Source: Mediterraneibacter catenae
GTDB taxonomy: Bacteria; Bacillota; Clostridia; Lachnospirales; Lachnospiraceae
Assembly (NCBI RefSeq): GCF_008691045.1
Contig: NZ_VMSO01000001.1
Coordinates: 62,001 to 126,000 of the forward strand
Reading direction: 5' to 3'
Length of the DNA: 64,000 nucleotides
A model generated the notes under the pieces. It had not been told where the DNA came from. It made no database searches and saw only the letters and a list, made by a program, of their open reading frames with translations. A program made the position numbers and the translations under genes. Shown piece after piece: positions 8,432 to 17,510 of this stretch; the stretch's first letter is position 1; every line of letters starts with the position of its first letter.

Positions 8432-9514
8432 TTACTCCTCATCATCAAAGTCATAGTGGAAGATTACTTTGATTGCTTCTTTCCTTGCCATTGCATCAAA
8501 TCCTTCCTCATACTGTGATAAACCGAGTCTGTGTGTGATCATCGGCTGAACCTTTATCTGACCGGATGCGAGCAGACGGATCGCATTTCTCCATGACGTG
8601 GAGTCATATGCCATATGTCCGATGATGCTCTTATTCCAGGATGTTATGTCGTTAATAGAGAAGTCAAGCGGCTTGAATCCCATTCCAACACGGACAACCT
8701 CGCCGTTCGGACGAAGCATCTCAATCGCCTGTTTCAGGGCAATGTTGGCTCCTGAGCACTCAATCACAAGACCTAAATTATCTCTTCCGCAGATCTCTGT
8801 ACATCTCTTAACGACGTCCTCTTTTGATCCGTTGACCACATGCGTAGCGCCGACTTCAAGGGCAACCGGGAAGCGGGTCGGAACATCCTCGTCAAGTCCT
8901 ACCATTACAATGTTGACAGCACCCATGATACGTGCAATCTGTACGGAGAAGAGTCCGAGCGGGCCTGTTCCGAATACAACAACATCCTGCCCCGGCATAA
9001 GATGGCTCTGCTGGGCTACAGCCTTGTATGCATTACAGATCGGATCGAGCACTGCCGCTTCTTCGTATTTCACGTTCTCAGGAATTTCCCAGATCGCATG
9101 TTTGTGAATTGCGAGGATTTCGCCCGGAACCTTACAATACTTGGAAAATCCGCCGCCCCATGTATTATTGTCCAAACCTAAGTTTACTTTCTCTTCACAG
9201 CAGAGAAAATCACCCTGCTCACAGGCCGGGCATACGCCGCATACATGAGCGCTGTTATCGGATACAACTCTCTGTCCGACTTTCCAGTCCTTTACATTTT
9301 CTCCCACTTCTACGATATCTCCTGCAAACTCATGTCCACGGATGGAGTTGAATTCATCTGATCCGTTATCTACTCTCCAGTGCTTCATATCAGCCCCGCA
9401 GATAGCGGCTGCCTTGATCTCAATGATAATATCATCCGGTCCACAAGTTGGCTTCGGGACATCAATCATTGTATATCCGCCAAATTCTTTTCCAAATCTT
9501 GCTATTGCTTTCAT
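8432..9514 (-). CDS. Zinc-dependent MDR dehydrogenase (threonine/galactitol-1-phosphate dehydrogenase-like)
   Basis: First gene of the sugar operon: a 360-residue medium-chain dehydrogenase. The catalytic zinc site is in AAAICGADMKHW and IRGHEFAGDIVEVG. The structural zinc loop VCGVCPACEQGDFLCC has four or more cysteines. The coenzyme-binding loop is VVVFGTGPLGLFSVQIARIMGA. It differs clearly from the second MDR gene in the operon, so two separate oxidation steps, or oxidation of sugar and sugar-phosphate, are likely. The ATG at 9514 follows GAAGAGGAG. It begins about 95 bases downstream of a strong promoter. Confidence 0.9.
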   Translation of the reverse strand: MKAIARFGKEFGGYTMIDVPKPTCGPDDIIIEIKAAAICGADMKHWRVDNGSDEFNSIRGHEFAGDIVEVGENVKDWKVGQRVVSDNSAHVCGVCPACEQGDFLCCEEKVNLGLDNNTWGGGFSKYCKVPGEILAIHKHAIWEIPENVKYEEAAVLDPICNAYKAVAQQSHLMPGQDVVVFGTGPLGLFSVQIARIMGAVNIVMVGLDEDVPTRFPVALEVGATHVVNGSKEDVVKRCTEICGRDNLGLVIECSGANIALKQAIEMLRPNGEVVRVGMGFKPLDFSINDITSWNKSIIGHMAYDSTSWRNAIRLLASGQIKVQPMITHRLGLSQYEEGFDAMARKEAIKVIFHYDFDDEE

Positions 9515-9609
9515 TTTTCAATCTCCTCTTCCTTCTTAACATTCGGGGGATTCCCCCATTGCTTGATACTCGTTCCCGGCCAGAAACTTTATTTTTTTGA
9601 TCTGTCTGT

Positions 9610-9638
9610 ATTTTATCGCTTTTCTTTGTTTTAGTCAA
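9610..9638 (-). promoter_or_regulatory. Promoter of the seven-gene sugar operon, with possible cre overlap
   Basis: Minus-strand TTGACT (9633-9638) and TAAAAT (9610-9615) are separated by 17 bases. The sequence AAAGCGATAA overlapping the spacer and -10 (about 9611-9624) resembles the core of a catabolite response element, which would allow CcpA repression. The surrounding gap 9515-9868 otherwise holds the glcK terminator and AT-rich DNA with CTTTG/CAAAG half-sites, and no gene. Confidence 0.7.
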
Positions 9639-9645
9639 TTATTTT

Positions 9646-9658
9646 CTTTGAAATAAAG
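9646..9658. promoter_or_regulatory. Palindromic box upstream of the operon -35
   Basis: CTTTGAAATAAAG on the plus strand (CTTTATTTCAAAG on the transcribed strand) lies 7 bases upstream of the -35 element. It matches the position and flanks of the box at 1043-1055. Candidate binding site for the DeoR-family regulator. Confidence 0.5.
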
Positions 9659-9776
9659 ATTTTTCAGCATTTTTAATACTCATATTTCTGTGAAACCCAC
9701 TTTTTACGTTCTTATCAATACAGTTTTTTGGTTATTTTGTACATCATTTCTGTGTTTCACATATTTCAAAAATTAA

Positions 9777-9824
9777 AATCAAAGAAACAAAGAAAAGCGC
9801 CGGAACCCGAACCAGTTCCGACGC
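9777..9824 (-). terminator. Rho-independent terminator of glcK
   Basis: On the minus strand GCGTCGGAACTGG-TTCGG-GTTCCGGCGC forms a GC-rich hairpin followed by TTTTCTTTGTTTCTTT. It lies about 45 bases after the glucokinase stop and closes the ftsH-uvrC-hprK-glcK run before the sugar operon begins. Confidence 0.8.
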
Positions 9825-9868
9825 ATACTTCCCGACTTCAGCTTCTCAGTATTTATTTGTGTTCTATC

Positions 9869-10807
9869 CTATTCATTGTCCAGCACAAGCTTGGCAGCTC
9901 CACAGATTCCCGCATCGTTTCCAAGTTTTGCAAGGACAAATCTCACGTTCTTGTTGGCAAAAAAGGCCCTTTCCATGTACGGTTCTCTTATGTACGGAAT
10001 CAGAACTTCTCCTGCCTTAGACACGCCGCCTCCAATGACAAACACAGCCGGATCTGCCACCACTGCCAGATTAGCCAGCCCGTATCCCAGATATCTTCCG
10101 AATACAGTTGCTATCTCTTTTGCCACTTCATCGCCTGCTTTAACTGCATCAAACACATCCTTCGCTGTTACATCCTGCTTATTCAAGATTGTCGGCCGCA
10201 TTTCCTGTCCAAGTTTCTGTCTGGCCAGCCGCACGATCCCTGTTGCCGACGCATACTGCTCAAGGCATCCTCTGTTACCGCAGCCGCACTGGTCTGTCTC
10301 TTCATAGTTTACGCAGAGATGTCCGATCTCTCCGCCTGCTCCGTTTGAACCTACGAGTATCTTCCCGTCAATGATGATTCCGCCGCCGACACCGGTTCCG
10401 AGTGTCACCATGATCATATTCTTCTCGCCTTCGCCGCCGCCTTTCCACATCTCGCCGAGCGCTGCCACGTTCGCGTCATTTCCGATATATGACTTCAGAC
10501 CGGTCAGTTCCTCAAGTTCTTTCTTTACTTCTTTATACGTCCATCCGAGATTTGCGCTTCCGTTCACAACACCTTCTGCTGTAACAGGAGCCGGAACTCC
10601 GGCACCGATTCCGATAATATCGTCCTTGATCAGCTTATGCTCCTCGATCTTCATCTCAATAGAAGCCGCGACATTCGGAAGAATCGCTTTTCCCTCCTCA
10701 GATGTATCTGTCGTGATCTCCCACTTGTCAAGGATCGTTCCCGTCTCCTCAAACAATCCCATCTTCACTGTGGTCCCTCCGATGTCAACCCCAAAACAAT
10801 ACTTCAT
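9869..10807 (-). CDS. glcK: ROK-family glucokinase
   Basis: ATP-dependent phosphorylation of glucose to glucose-6-phosphate. It has 312 residues: FGVDIGGTTVKMGLF (phosphate-binding loop), GSANLGWTYKEV, IGNDANVAALGE (catalytic Asp), TLGTGVGGGIIIDGK, and EIGHLCVNYEETDQCGCGNRGCLEQYAS, the ROK zinc site with its Cys cluster. It follows hprK by about 30 bases on the same strand, an order common in this family. The ATG at 10807 has a GGAAAGGAG-type site. Another hexose or N-acylated hexose is possible as substrate, but the context with HPr kinase favours glucose. Confidence 0.9.
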   Translation of the reverse strand: MKYCFGVDIGGTTVKMGLFEETGTILDKWEITTDTSEEGKAILPNVAASIEMKIEEHKLIKDDIIGIGAGVPAPVTAEGVVNGSANLGWTYKEVKKELEELTGLKSYIGNDANVAALGEMWKGGGEGEKNMIMVTLGTGVGGGIIIDGKILVGSNGAGGEIGHLCVNYEETDQCGCGNRGCLEQYASATGIVRLARQKLGQEMRPTILNKQDVTAKDVFDAVKAGDEVAKEIATVFGRYLGYGLANLAVVADPAVFVIGGGVSKAGEVLIPYIREPYMERAFFANKNVRFVLAKLGNDAGICGAAKLVLDNE

Positions 10808-10837
10808 AGTTCTGCTCTCCTTTCCGCTCTTCCCTTA

Positions 10838-11770
10838 TTATTTTCTCTTTTTGGCAATATTCTCCTGAACCCTCTTGTAGAGCTCTTGAGCTGCATTATA
10901 CCCCATTTGTTTCTGTCTGTGGTTTACAGCCGCTGATTCGACGATGATAGCCAGATTTCTTCCAGGACGGATCGGAATCCTGTGACACACAACTTTATTC
11001 CCGAGAAATTCTGTATACTCCTCCTCCAGACCCAGCCGGTCGTACTCCTTATCTCTGCTCCAATCTTCCAGCGTAATAACAAGGTCTATATTCTGTGTCT
11101 CCCTGACGCTCTGCACACCAAACATGGATCTTACATCTACAATACCGATACCTCTAAGCTCGATAAAATGTTTTGTAATATCCGGCGCAGTACCGACAAG
11201 CGTCTCATCACTCACTTTTCTTATCTCAACCACATCGTCCGTCACAAGACGATGTCCTCTTTTGATCAGCTCCAGTGCAGCCTCGCTCTTACCGATCCCG
11301 CTCTCTCCCATGATCAGGACGCCGACGCCGTATACGTCGACAAGCACTCCGTGAATAGAGATACACGGTGCCAGACGCACATTCATCCAGCGGATGATCT
11401 CAGCCATGAAGTCAGATGTCTGTTTCACAGTATTAAAAATCGGCACACCGTATTTCACGGCTGTTTTCAGAAAACTCTCCTCAGGCACAATATCCCGGCA
11501 GAACACAATACACGGGATCGGATGCTGCAGCAGCTTCTCAAATGTATCTTTCCGCTGCTCTTCACTCAGTGTCTGAACATATCTGCTCTCCACATTTCCT
11601 ATGATCTGTACTCTGTTTGAATCAAAGCGGTCATAAAATCCGGCAAGCTGCAGCGCCGGCCTGTTCACATCCGGTACGTTTACCTCCTTCTCAACCATAT
11701 CGACTTCAGGTGTGAGATTTTTCAAATTCATCTTTTCTACTATCTCACTTAATTTTATCCCATGTCCCAT
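10838..11770 (-). CDS. hprK: HPr kinase/phosphorylase
   Basis: Bifunctional sensor that phosphorylates or dephosphorylates Ser46 of HPr and so controls CcpA-dependent catabolite repression. The C-terminal domain has the Walker A loop MGESGIGKSEAALEL and the family signature ELRGIGIVDVRSMFG. About 310 residues matches the family. I chose the ATG at 11770 because GAGGAG lies 7 bases upstream; a GTG at 11785 also has a nearby AGGAG and would add five residues. It lies between uvrC and glcK on the same strand. Confidence 0.95.
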   Translation of the reverse strand: MGHGIKLSEIVEKMNLKNLTPEVDMVEKEVNVPDVNRPALQLAGFYDRFDSNRVQIIGNVESRYVQTLSEEQRKDTFEKLLQHPIPCIVFCRDIVPEESFLKTAVKYGVPIFNTVKQTSDFMAEIIRWMNVRLAPCISIHGVLVDVYGVGVLIMGESGIGKSEAALELIKRGHRLVTDDVVEIRKVSDETLVGTAPDITKHFIELRGIGIVDVRSMFGVQSVRETQNIDLVITLEDWSRDKEYDRLGLEEEYTEFLGNKVVCHRIPIRPGRNLAIIVESAAVNHRQKQMGYNAAQELYKRVQENIAKKRK

Positions 11771-11811
11771 AGATTTTCTCCTCACTTTCTCCTGCTCTTT
11801 TTATCATATCA

Positions 11812-13662
11812 CTAGTGAAAGAACTTGTACACAGATTCTGCTGCTTTTTCATTCATTGATGGAATTTTTGCAAGTTCTTCCACAGATGCTTTCTTTATAT
11901 CTTCCAGGCTCAGATATTGTCTCATCAAGGCTTTTCTGCGCGTCGGTCCGATCCCCTCGATATCGTCAAGTATAGAATGCACCTGCCCCTTGCCTCTCAG
12001 CTGACGGTGATACTCGATTGCAAACCGGTGTGCCTCGTCCTGAATCCTGGTGATCAGACGGAACGCCTCCGAAGACCTGTCGATCGGAATCTCTTCATTA
12101 TGATAGTATAACCCGCGTGTGCGGTGATGATCATCTTTTACCATGCCGCACACCGGAATATTCAGATGCAGTTCATCGAGCACCTGCAGCGCCACATTGA
12201 CCTGTCCTTTTCCTCCATCCATCATAATAAGATCCGGGAATGCCGTGAACTTGCCCAATTCTGTATTCTCACTGCGCTCTTTCAGGCCATGGGTAAATCG
12301 GCGCGTCAGAACTTCACGCATACTCCCATAATCGTCGGCACCTTTAATTCCTTTAATCTTAAATTTGCGGTAGTCGTTCCGTTTCGGACGCCCGCGCTCA
12401 TATACAACCATCGAACCCACCGATTCAAATCCGTTCGTATTCGAGATATCGAAAGCCTCCATACGAACAATCTCGCTGAGACTAAGAAGGGCAGCAATCT
12501 CTTTCACAGCGCCGATCGTGCGTCCCTCTTCCCTTTTCAGCCTCTCTTTGTCTTTGGACAATACCAGCCGGGCATTCTCCTGTGCAAGCTCCACCAGCTT
12601 TTCTTTTGTCCCTTTCCTTGGTACTTTCAAGATCACTTTCTGTCCGCGCTTAGATGTAAGCCATGTTTCCAGCAGCTCCCGGTCTTCTACTTCTTCCTGA
12701 AGCATCAATTCCCCTGGAATAAAGGGAGTCCCCGCATAATACTGGAGAATAAAGCTATTCAATATCTCCGACGCATTCTCCCCTTTTGAAATACGCAGAT
12801 AAAAATGATCCCGTCCGATCAGCCGCCCGCCCCGGATGAAAAAAACCTGCACAACTGCATCTTCCTCTTCTGACGCTACGGCCAGTACATCTCTGTCCTC
12901 ACCACTTGAATCCGTGATCTTCTGTTTCTGTGCCACTTTCTTCACACTGCTGATCAATTCTCTGTATTCAATCGCCCTCTCGAATTCCAGCTCCTCGGAA
13001 GCGGCATTCATTTTATCTTCCAGTTCTTTCAAAACTGAATCATAATTTCCGTTCAGAAAACGCAGGACTTCATTTACCGCTTTCCCGTATTCTTCCCGAG
13101 AAATATACCCCTGACAGGGAGCATCGCACTGCTTGATATGATAGTTGAGACACGGACGCTCTTTCCCGATATCCCTGGGCAGGCTGCGGTTGCAGCTCCT
13201 CAAATGGAACAACTTATGAATCAGGTCGATCGTGTCCCTGACTGCCTGAGAACTTGTATAAGGCCCGAAATACCGGGCCTTATCCTTTAACATCTTTCTT
13301 GACAGCACCACTCTGGGAAATGCCTCGTTAGTCGTCACCTTGATAAACGGATATGTCTTATCATCCATAAGCATCGTATTGTACTTCGGATGATGCTCCT
13401 TGATCAGATTGCACTCCAGCACAAGCGCCTCCAGCTCCGAATCGGTGACGATATACTCAAAACGGCGGATATGCGTCACCATCTGCTCGATCTTAACGCC
13501 TTTATTCCTGCTGCTCTGAAAATACTGCCGCACCCGGTTCTTAAGGCTGATCGCCTTGCCTACATAAATGATATGATCCTTCTCATCATGCATGATGTAA
13601 ACACCGGGTCTGCCCGGCAACTTCTTTAACTCTTCCTGGATATCAAAATTATTATTCTCCAT
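11812..13662 (-). CDS. uvrC: Excinuclease ABC subunit C
   Basis: The dual-incision endonuclease of nucleotide excision repair. The 616 residues fit the family. The GIY-YIG domain opens with [20 protein letters not shown] and [21 protein letters not shown] motif region follows ([22 protein letters not shown] split across about residues 205-235), then the RNase H-like domain ([26 protein letters not shown]) and C-terminal helix-hairpin-helix repeats ([16 protein letters not shown]). It overlaps the end of ftsH by 11 bases. Confidence 0.96.
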   Translation of the reverse strand: MENNNFDIQEELKKLPGRPGVYIMHDEKDHIIYVGKAISLKNRVRQYFQSSRNKGVKIEQMVTHIRRFEYIVTDSELEALVLECNLIKEHHPKYNTMLMDDKTYPFIKVTTNEAFPRVVLSRKMLKDKARYFGPYTSSQAVRDTIDLIHKLFHLRSCNRSLPRDIGKERPCLNYHIKQCDAPCQGYISREEYGKAVNEVLRFLNGNYDSVLKELEDKMNAASEELEFERAIEYRELISSVKKVAQKQKITDSSGEDRDVLAVASEEEDAVVQVFFIRGGRLIGRDHFYLRISKGENASEILNSFILQYYAGTPFIPGELMLQEEVEDRELLETWLTSKRGQKVILKVPRKGTKEKLVELAQENARLVLSKDKERLKREEGRTIGAVKEIAALLSLSEIVRMEAFDISNTNGFESVGSMVVYERGRPKRNDYRKFKIKGIKGADDYGSMREVLTRRFTHGLKERSENTELGKFTAFPDLIMMDGGKGQVNVALQVLDELHLNIPVCGMVKDDHHRTRGLYYHNEEIPIDRSSEAFRLITRIQDEAHRFAIEYHRQLRGKGQVHSILDDIEGIGPTRRKALMRQYLSLEDIKKASVEELAKIPSMNEKAAESVYKFFH

Positions 13663-15661
13663 CTTTCATAACAATTCGTCCTTCACGCTCTGTCGAACTG
13701 CTCTCCTCTGTCTCGTCCGGTTCCGGTATTCCCTTTACCTCGCGGAATATTTTCATAAATTCTTTGCCTGTGATCGTTTCTTTCTCAATCAGAAACGCGG
13801 CGATCTTATCCAGAGCCTCACGGTTCTCTGCGAGCAGTTTCTTCGCCTCTGCATATGCGCCTTTGAGCATCTTCATAACTTCCTCGTCGATCTCACCTGC
13901 AGTCGCATCACCGCAGTTTAATACCGCCCGGCCATCCAGATAGCGGTTCTGGATAGACTCAAGCCCCATAAGACCGAAACGCTCGGACATTCCATACTGT
14001 GTGATCATTGCACGGGCAATTTTCGTCGCCTGCTCAATATCATTGGCTGCACCGGTCGTCACTGTATCGAAGACAATCTCCTCCGCGGCACGTCCGCCCA
14101 GAGCCACGACTATCATTGCTTCCAGCTCTTTCTTTGTATTTAAGAATTTCTCTTCTTCCGGAGTCTGCATTACATAACCGAGAGCCCCCATGGTCCTCGG
14201 AACGATCGTGATCTTCTGTACTGGTTCCGTATTTTTCTGAAGCGCCGTCACAAGAGCATGGCCTACCTCATGATATGAAACGATCTGGCGCTCCTCTTTG
14301 CTCATAATGCGGTCTTTCTTTTCTTTGCCCACAAGTACGACTTCAACCGCTTCAAAAAGATCTTTCTGGCTGACCACTTGTCTGCCATGCTTCACCGCAT
14401 TAATTGCCGCCTCGTTGATCATATTTGCAAGATCTGATCCGACTGCTCCGGAGGTAGCAAGGGCAATTGCTTCCAGATCCACACTCTCATCCATACGCAC
14501 ATCTTTTGCATGGACTTTCAGTATCTCCACACGGCCTTTCAAATCCGGCTTATCCACGATAATCCGGCGGTCAAAACGTCCCGGGCGCAGAAGTGCCGGA
14601 TCCAGGATCTCAGGACGGTTTGTAGCTGCAAGTATCAAAAGTCCTTTATTTGTGTCAAACCCGTCCATCTCGGCAAGTAACTGGTTAAGAGTCTGTTCTC
14701 TCTCGTCATTTCCACCCAGGGATGAATCACGGGTCTTTCCTATTGCATCGATCTCATCGATAAACACGATACACGGAGCCTGCTGCTGGGCCTGTTTGAA
14801 CAGGTCACGCACACGGGAAGCTCCCACACCGACATACATTTCCACAAATGCAGATCCCGACAGAGAGAAGAATGGCACCTTTGCCTCTCCTGCCACCGCC
14901 TTTGCAAGGAGCGTCTTACCGGTTCCCGGCGGTCCTACAAGCAGGGCACCTTTGGGCAGCTTGGCACCTATCCCGCTGTATTTCCCGGGATTATGCAGGA
15001 AATCCACTACTTCCTGCAGAGACTCCTTGGCTTCATCTTCCCCGGCCACATCCTGGAATGTAACTCCAGTCTCTTTTTCCATATACATCTTGGCGTTACT
15101 TTTGCCGATTCCCATTACGCCGCCGCCTTTGGTCATCTTGCGCATCAGCCAGACAAGCATGGCCGCCATCAGACCGATTGGCAGGATCACGGTAAGGAAC
15201 AGTTCAAGGAGTGTCTGCCCCACAGTATCCGCCGGCTGACTCTTGAACTCCACACCCGCCTCGTCAAGTCTCTCCACCAGTGTATAATCGTTGACATATC
15301 CGGTATAGTAATCCGGATCTCTCTTGGCTTCTTCATCGCCGCTTCCCGTCTGTATCTGTTCCTGCATCTGGCTCCAGATATTTCCCGTATTTGCGATCTG
15401 TCCGTTTTCTTCCAGTTCTTCCTGACGCGCCTCATCCGTCAGTGTGATGTAGATCCGGTCGCTGTTGAGACTTACTTCCTGTACCTTTTTGTCATCTATG
15501 AGCGTAAGGAATTTATCATAGCTGATTTCCTCCGGACCGGATCCCCGCATCATGGAATATAATCCCATCACCATAAAAGTGACCAGCAGGGTTGTTATGA
15601 GGATGATTCCCCAGCCCTGCCGGTTATGGTTCGGATCTCTATTTTTATTATTATTGTCCAT
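13652..15661 (-). CDS. ftsH: ATP-dependent zinc metalloprotease FtsH
   Basis: Membrane-anchored AAA+ protease for quality control. About 669 residues: an N-terminal membrane segment ([20 protein letters not shown]), an extracytoplasmic domain, a second membrane segment ([17 protein letters not shown]), AAA Walker A GPPGTGKT, Walker [12 protein letters not shown], the SRH region [18 protein letters not shown], and the zinc site HEVGH. The C-terminus is acidic and Ser-rich. The ATG at 15661 has an excellent AGGAGG site; the longer upstream frame is not needed. Confidence 0.96.
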   Translation of the reverse strand: MDNNNKNRDPNHNRQGWGIILITTLLVTFMVMGLYSMMRGSGPEEISYDKFLTLIDDKKVQEVSLNSDRIYITLTDEARQEELEENGQIANTGNIWSQMQEQIQTGSGDEEAKRDPDYYTGYVNDYTLVERLDEAGVEFKSQPADTVGQTLLELFLTVILPIGLMAAMLVWLMRKMTKGGGVMGIGKSNAKMYMEKETGVTFQDVAGEDEAKESLQEVVDFLHNPGKYSGIGAKLPKGALLVGPPGTGKTLLAKAVAGEAKVPFFSLSGSAFVEMYVGVGASRVRDLFKQAQQQAPCIVFIDEIDAIGKTRDSSLGGNDEREQTLNQLLAEMDGFDTNKGLLILAATNRPEILDPALLRPGRFDRRIIVDKPDLKGRVEILKVHAKDVRMDESVDLEAIALATSGAVGSDLANMINEAAINAVKHGRQVVSQKDLFEAVEVVLVGKEKKDRIMSKEERQIVSYHEVGHALVTALQKNTEPVQKITIVPRTMGALGYVMQTPEEEKFLNTKKELEAMIVVALGGRAAEEIVFDTVTTGAANDIEQATKIARAMITQYGMSERFGLMGLESIQNRYLDGRAVLNCGDATAGEIDEEVMKMLKGAYAEAKKLLAENREALDKIAAFLIEKETITGKEFMKIFREVKGIPEPDETEESSSTEREGRIVMKDGE

Positions 15662-15689
15662 TCTGTTCCTCCTAAAAATAACTATTATC

Positions 15690-15718
15690 ATTATAAAGAC
15701 AGGTTTTGCATAAATCAA
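15690..15718 (-). promoter_or_regulatory. ftsH promoter
   Basis: Minus-strand TTGATT (15713-15718), a 17-base spacer, and a perfect TATAAT (15690-15695). It lies 28 bases upstream of the ftsH start codon and diverges from the DUF1846 promoter. Confidence 0.75.
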
Positions 15719-15737
15719 TAAAAACATTATGAAAATA

Positions 15738-15767
15738 TTGTAAATCCATGAGATTTTATAGTATACT
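15738..15767 (+). promoter_or_regulatory. Promoter of the DUF1846 gene
   Basis: TTGTAA (15738-15743), an 18-base spacer and TATACT (15762-15767), about 85 bases before the start codon. Confidence 0.6.
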
Positions 15768-15852
15768 GGGTACGAAATATGTCCTGTTATCTTTCAGCGC
15801 CTTATCAGCGCCATCCAATATAGATACAGAGTAAAATTTGAAAGGGGAAAAT

Positions 15853-17328
15853 ATGAAAATCGGTTTTGACAACGAAAAGTATCTGAAAATGCAGTCTGAA
15901 CACATTCGTGACCGAATCAGCAAATTCGACAACAAACTTTACCTTGAATTCGGAGGAAAACTTTTTGACGATTATCACGCCTCCCGCGTGCTGCCGGGTT
16001 TTGCTCCCGACAGTAAGCTCAGACTTTTAAAAGAGCTCAGCGATCAGGCTGAAATTGTCATCGTCATCAGCGCGAAAGACATCGAAAAAAACAAGATCCG
16101 AGGGGATCTCGGCATCACTTACGATACAGATGTTCTCCGTCTGATCCAGACATACAGAGATCAGGGGCTCTATGTTGGAAGTGTCACGATTACCCAGTTC
16201 TCCGGCCAGGAAAGTGCGCTTCTCTTTAAAAACAGGCTGGAAAATCTGGACATCCCGGTATATCTTCATTATATTATTCCTGGTTATCCGTCAAATGTAC
16301 CGCTTATTATCAGCGAAGAGGGATATGGAAAAAATGACTATATCGAGACCTCCCGCCCACTTGTAATTGTAACGGCGCCGGGACCGGGAAGCGGCAAGAT
16401 GGCCACCTGCCTTTCACAGCTCTATCACGAGCACAAAAGAGGCATTCATGCAGGTTATGCCAAGTTTGAGACATTCCCTGTCTGGAACCTTCCGCTCAAA
16501 CACCCGGTCAATCTGGCTTATGAAGCGGCGACAGCCGACTTAAATGACGTAAACATGATCGATCCTTACCACTTGGAAGCTTACGGGGAGACAACCGTCA
16601 ACTACAACCGCGATGTGGAAATATTCCCTGTATTAAATACGATCTTTGAAAAAATCTACGGAGAAAGCCCTTATAAGTCGCCGACGGATATGGGCGTAAA
16701 CATGGCCGGAAAATGCATCTGCGACGATGAAGTGTGCCGTGAGGCTTCCCGTCAGGAAATCATCCGCCGCTACTATGCCGCCCTTAATGCTCTTGTAAAA
16801 GGGGACAGCTCTGATAAAGAAGCCCAGAAGATCGAACTTCTTATGAACATGGCGGGAATTACCATTGCGGACCGCAAAGTAGCTGTCGAAGCACAGAAAC
16901 GTGCAAAAGAAACCGGCGGTCCGGCAGCTGCACTGGAACTGGAGGACGGTACGATCGTGACCGGAAAGACCACAAACCTTCTGGGGGCCTCCGCTGCCCT
17001 GCTTCTCAATGTACTGAAACTGCTTGCCGGTATCGATCACGAGGTGCATATCATCTCTCCAAACTCAATCGAACCGATCCAGAAACTGAAAGTAGACTAT
17101 TTAAAAAGCAAGAATCCAAGACTTCACACAGACGAAGTGCTGATTGCCCTCTCAGCCAGCGCTGCGGAAAATCCGCAGGCACGTCTGGCCCTCTCTCAGC
17201 TGCCGAAACTTGAAGGATGCCAGGCGCACACTTCTGTCATGCTCTCGGACGTAGACATTAAAATATTCAAAAAGCTGGGCGTACAGCTTACCAGTGAGGC
17301 AGTATTCGAACATATACTTCTCTCATAA
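15853..17328 (+). CDS. DUF1846 domain-containing protein
   Basis: A conserved 491-residue cytosolic protein of the DUF1846 family, widespread in Firmicutes and Actinobacteria, with no firmly established role known to me. Recognisable family segments are MKIGFDNEKYLKMQSEHI, LYLEFGGKLFDDYHASRVLPGF, IVTAPGPGSGKMATCLSQLY (a P-loop-like turn) and FPVWNLPLKHPVNLAYEAAT. The ATG at 15853 follows AAAGGGGAAA; an in-frame TTG 15 bases upstream is less likely. The gene is monocistronic, between its own promoter and a stem-loop upstream of pyrG. Confidence 0.88.
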   Translation: MKIGFDNEKYLKMQSEHIRDRISKFDNKLYLEFGGKLFDDYHASRVLPGFAPDSKLRLLKELSDQAEIVIVISAKDIEKNKIRGDLGITYDTDVLRLIQTYRDQGLYVGSVTITQFSGQESALLFKNRLENLDIPVYLHYIIPGYPSNVPLIISEEGYGKNDYIETSRPLVIVTAPGPGSGKMATCLSQLYHEHKRGIHAGYAKFETFPVWNLPLKHPVNLAYEAATADLNDVNMIDPYHLEAYGETTVNYNRDVEIFPVLNTIFEKIYGESPYKSPTDMGVNMAGKCICDDEVCREASRQEIIRRYYAALNALVKGDSSDKEAQKIELLMNMAGITIADRKVAVEAQKRAKETGGPAAALELEDGTIVTGKTTNLLGASAALLLNVLKLLAGIDHEVHIISPNSIEPIQKLKVDYLKSKNPRLHTDEVLIALSASAAENPQARLALSQLPKLEGCQAHTSVMLSDVDIKIFKKLGVQLTSEAVFEHILLS

Positions 17329-17335
17329 AAAAGTA

Positions 17336-17365
17336 CTGTACTTTCTCTGGTTTATGTTGTATACT
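17336..17365 (+). promoter_or_regulatory. Possible pyrG promoter
   Basis: CTGTAC/TGTACT near 17336-17342 and TATACT at 17360-17365 with about 17 bases between them. The -35 match is weak. If real, the stem-loop at 17385-17456 would lie in the pyrG leader and act as an attenuator. Confidence 0.4.
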
Positions 17366-17384
17366 ATATAGGTATTGTTTCAGA

Positions 17385-17456
17385 CAGTCTGACTATATGT
17401 ATGGACAGGTCACAATGGCGTTACCTTCCATTCATAGTCAGACTGTACTCTTTTTT
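17385..17456 (+). terminator. Intrinsic terminator/attenuator upstream of pyrG
   Basis: CAGTCTGACTAT (17385-17396) pairs perfectly with ATAGTCAGACTG (17434-17445), extended by further partial pairing (ATGGA/TCCAT), and is followed by TACTCTTTTTT. It may simply end the DUF1846 transcript. Alternatively, with the promoter-like TATACT at 17360, it is a leader attenuator; pyrG is known to be attenuation-controlled in Firmicutes. Confidence 0.8.
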
Positions 17457-17510
17457 AAGAATCAATTAATACCGTTCAGCAGATAGTTTATTGACAGGAG
17501 GGCATCTATT

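Noticed and set aside
14298-15239. 313-residue frame opposite ftsH
   Set aside because: It is the complement of a strongly conserved gene; no ribosome site, and composition is that of antisense.
17371-17400. Reiterative-initiation pyrG control as in Bacillus subtilis
   Set aside because: The presumed initial transcript lacks the GGGC start and the complementary pyrimidine run needed for that mechanism.
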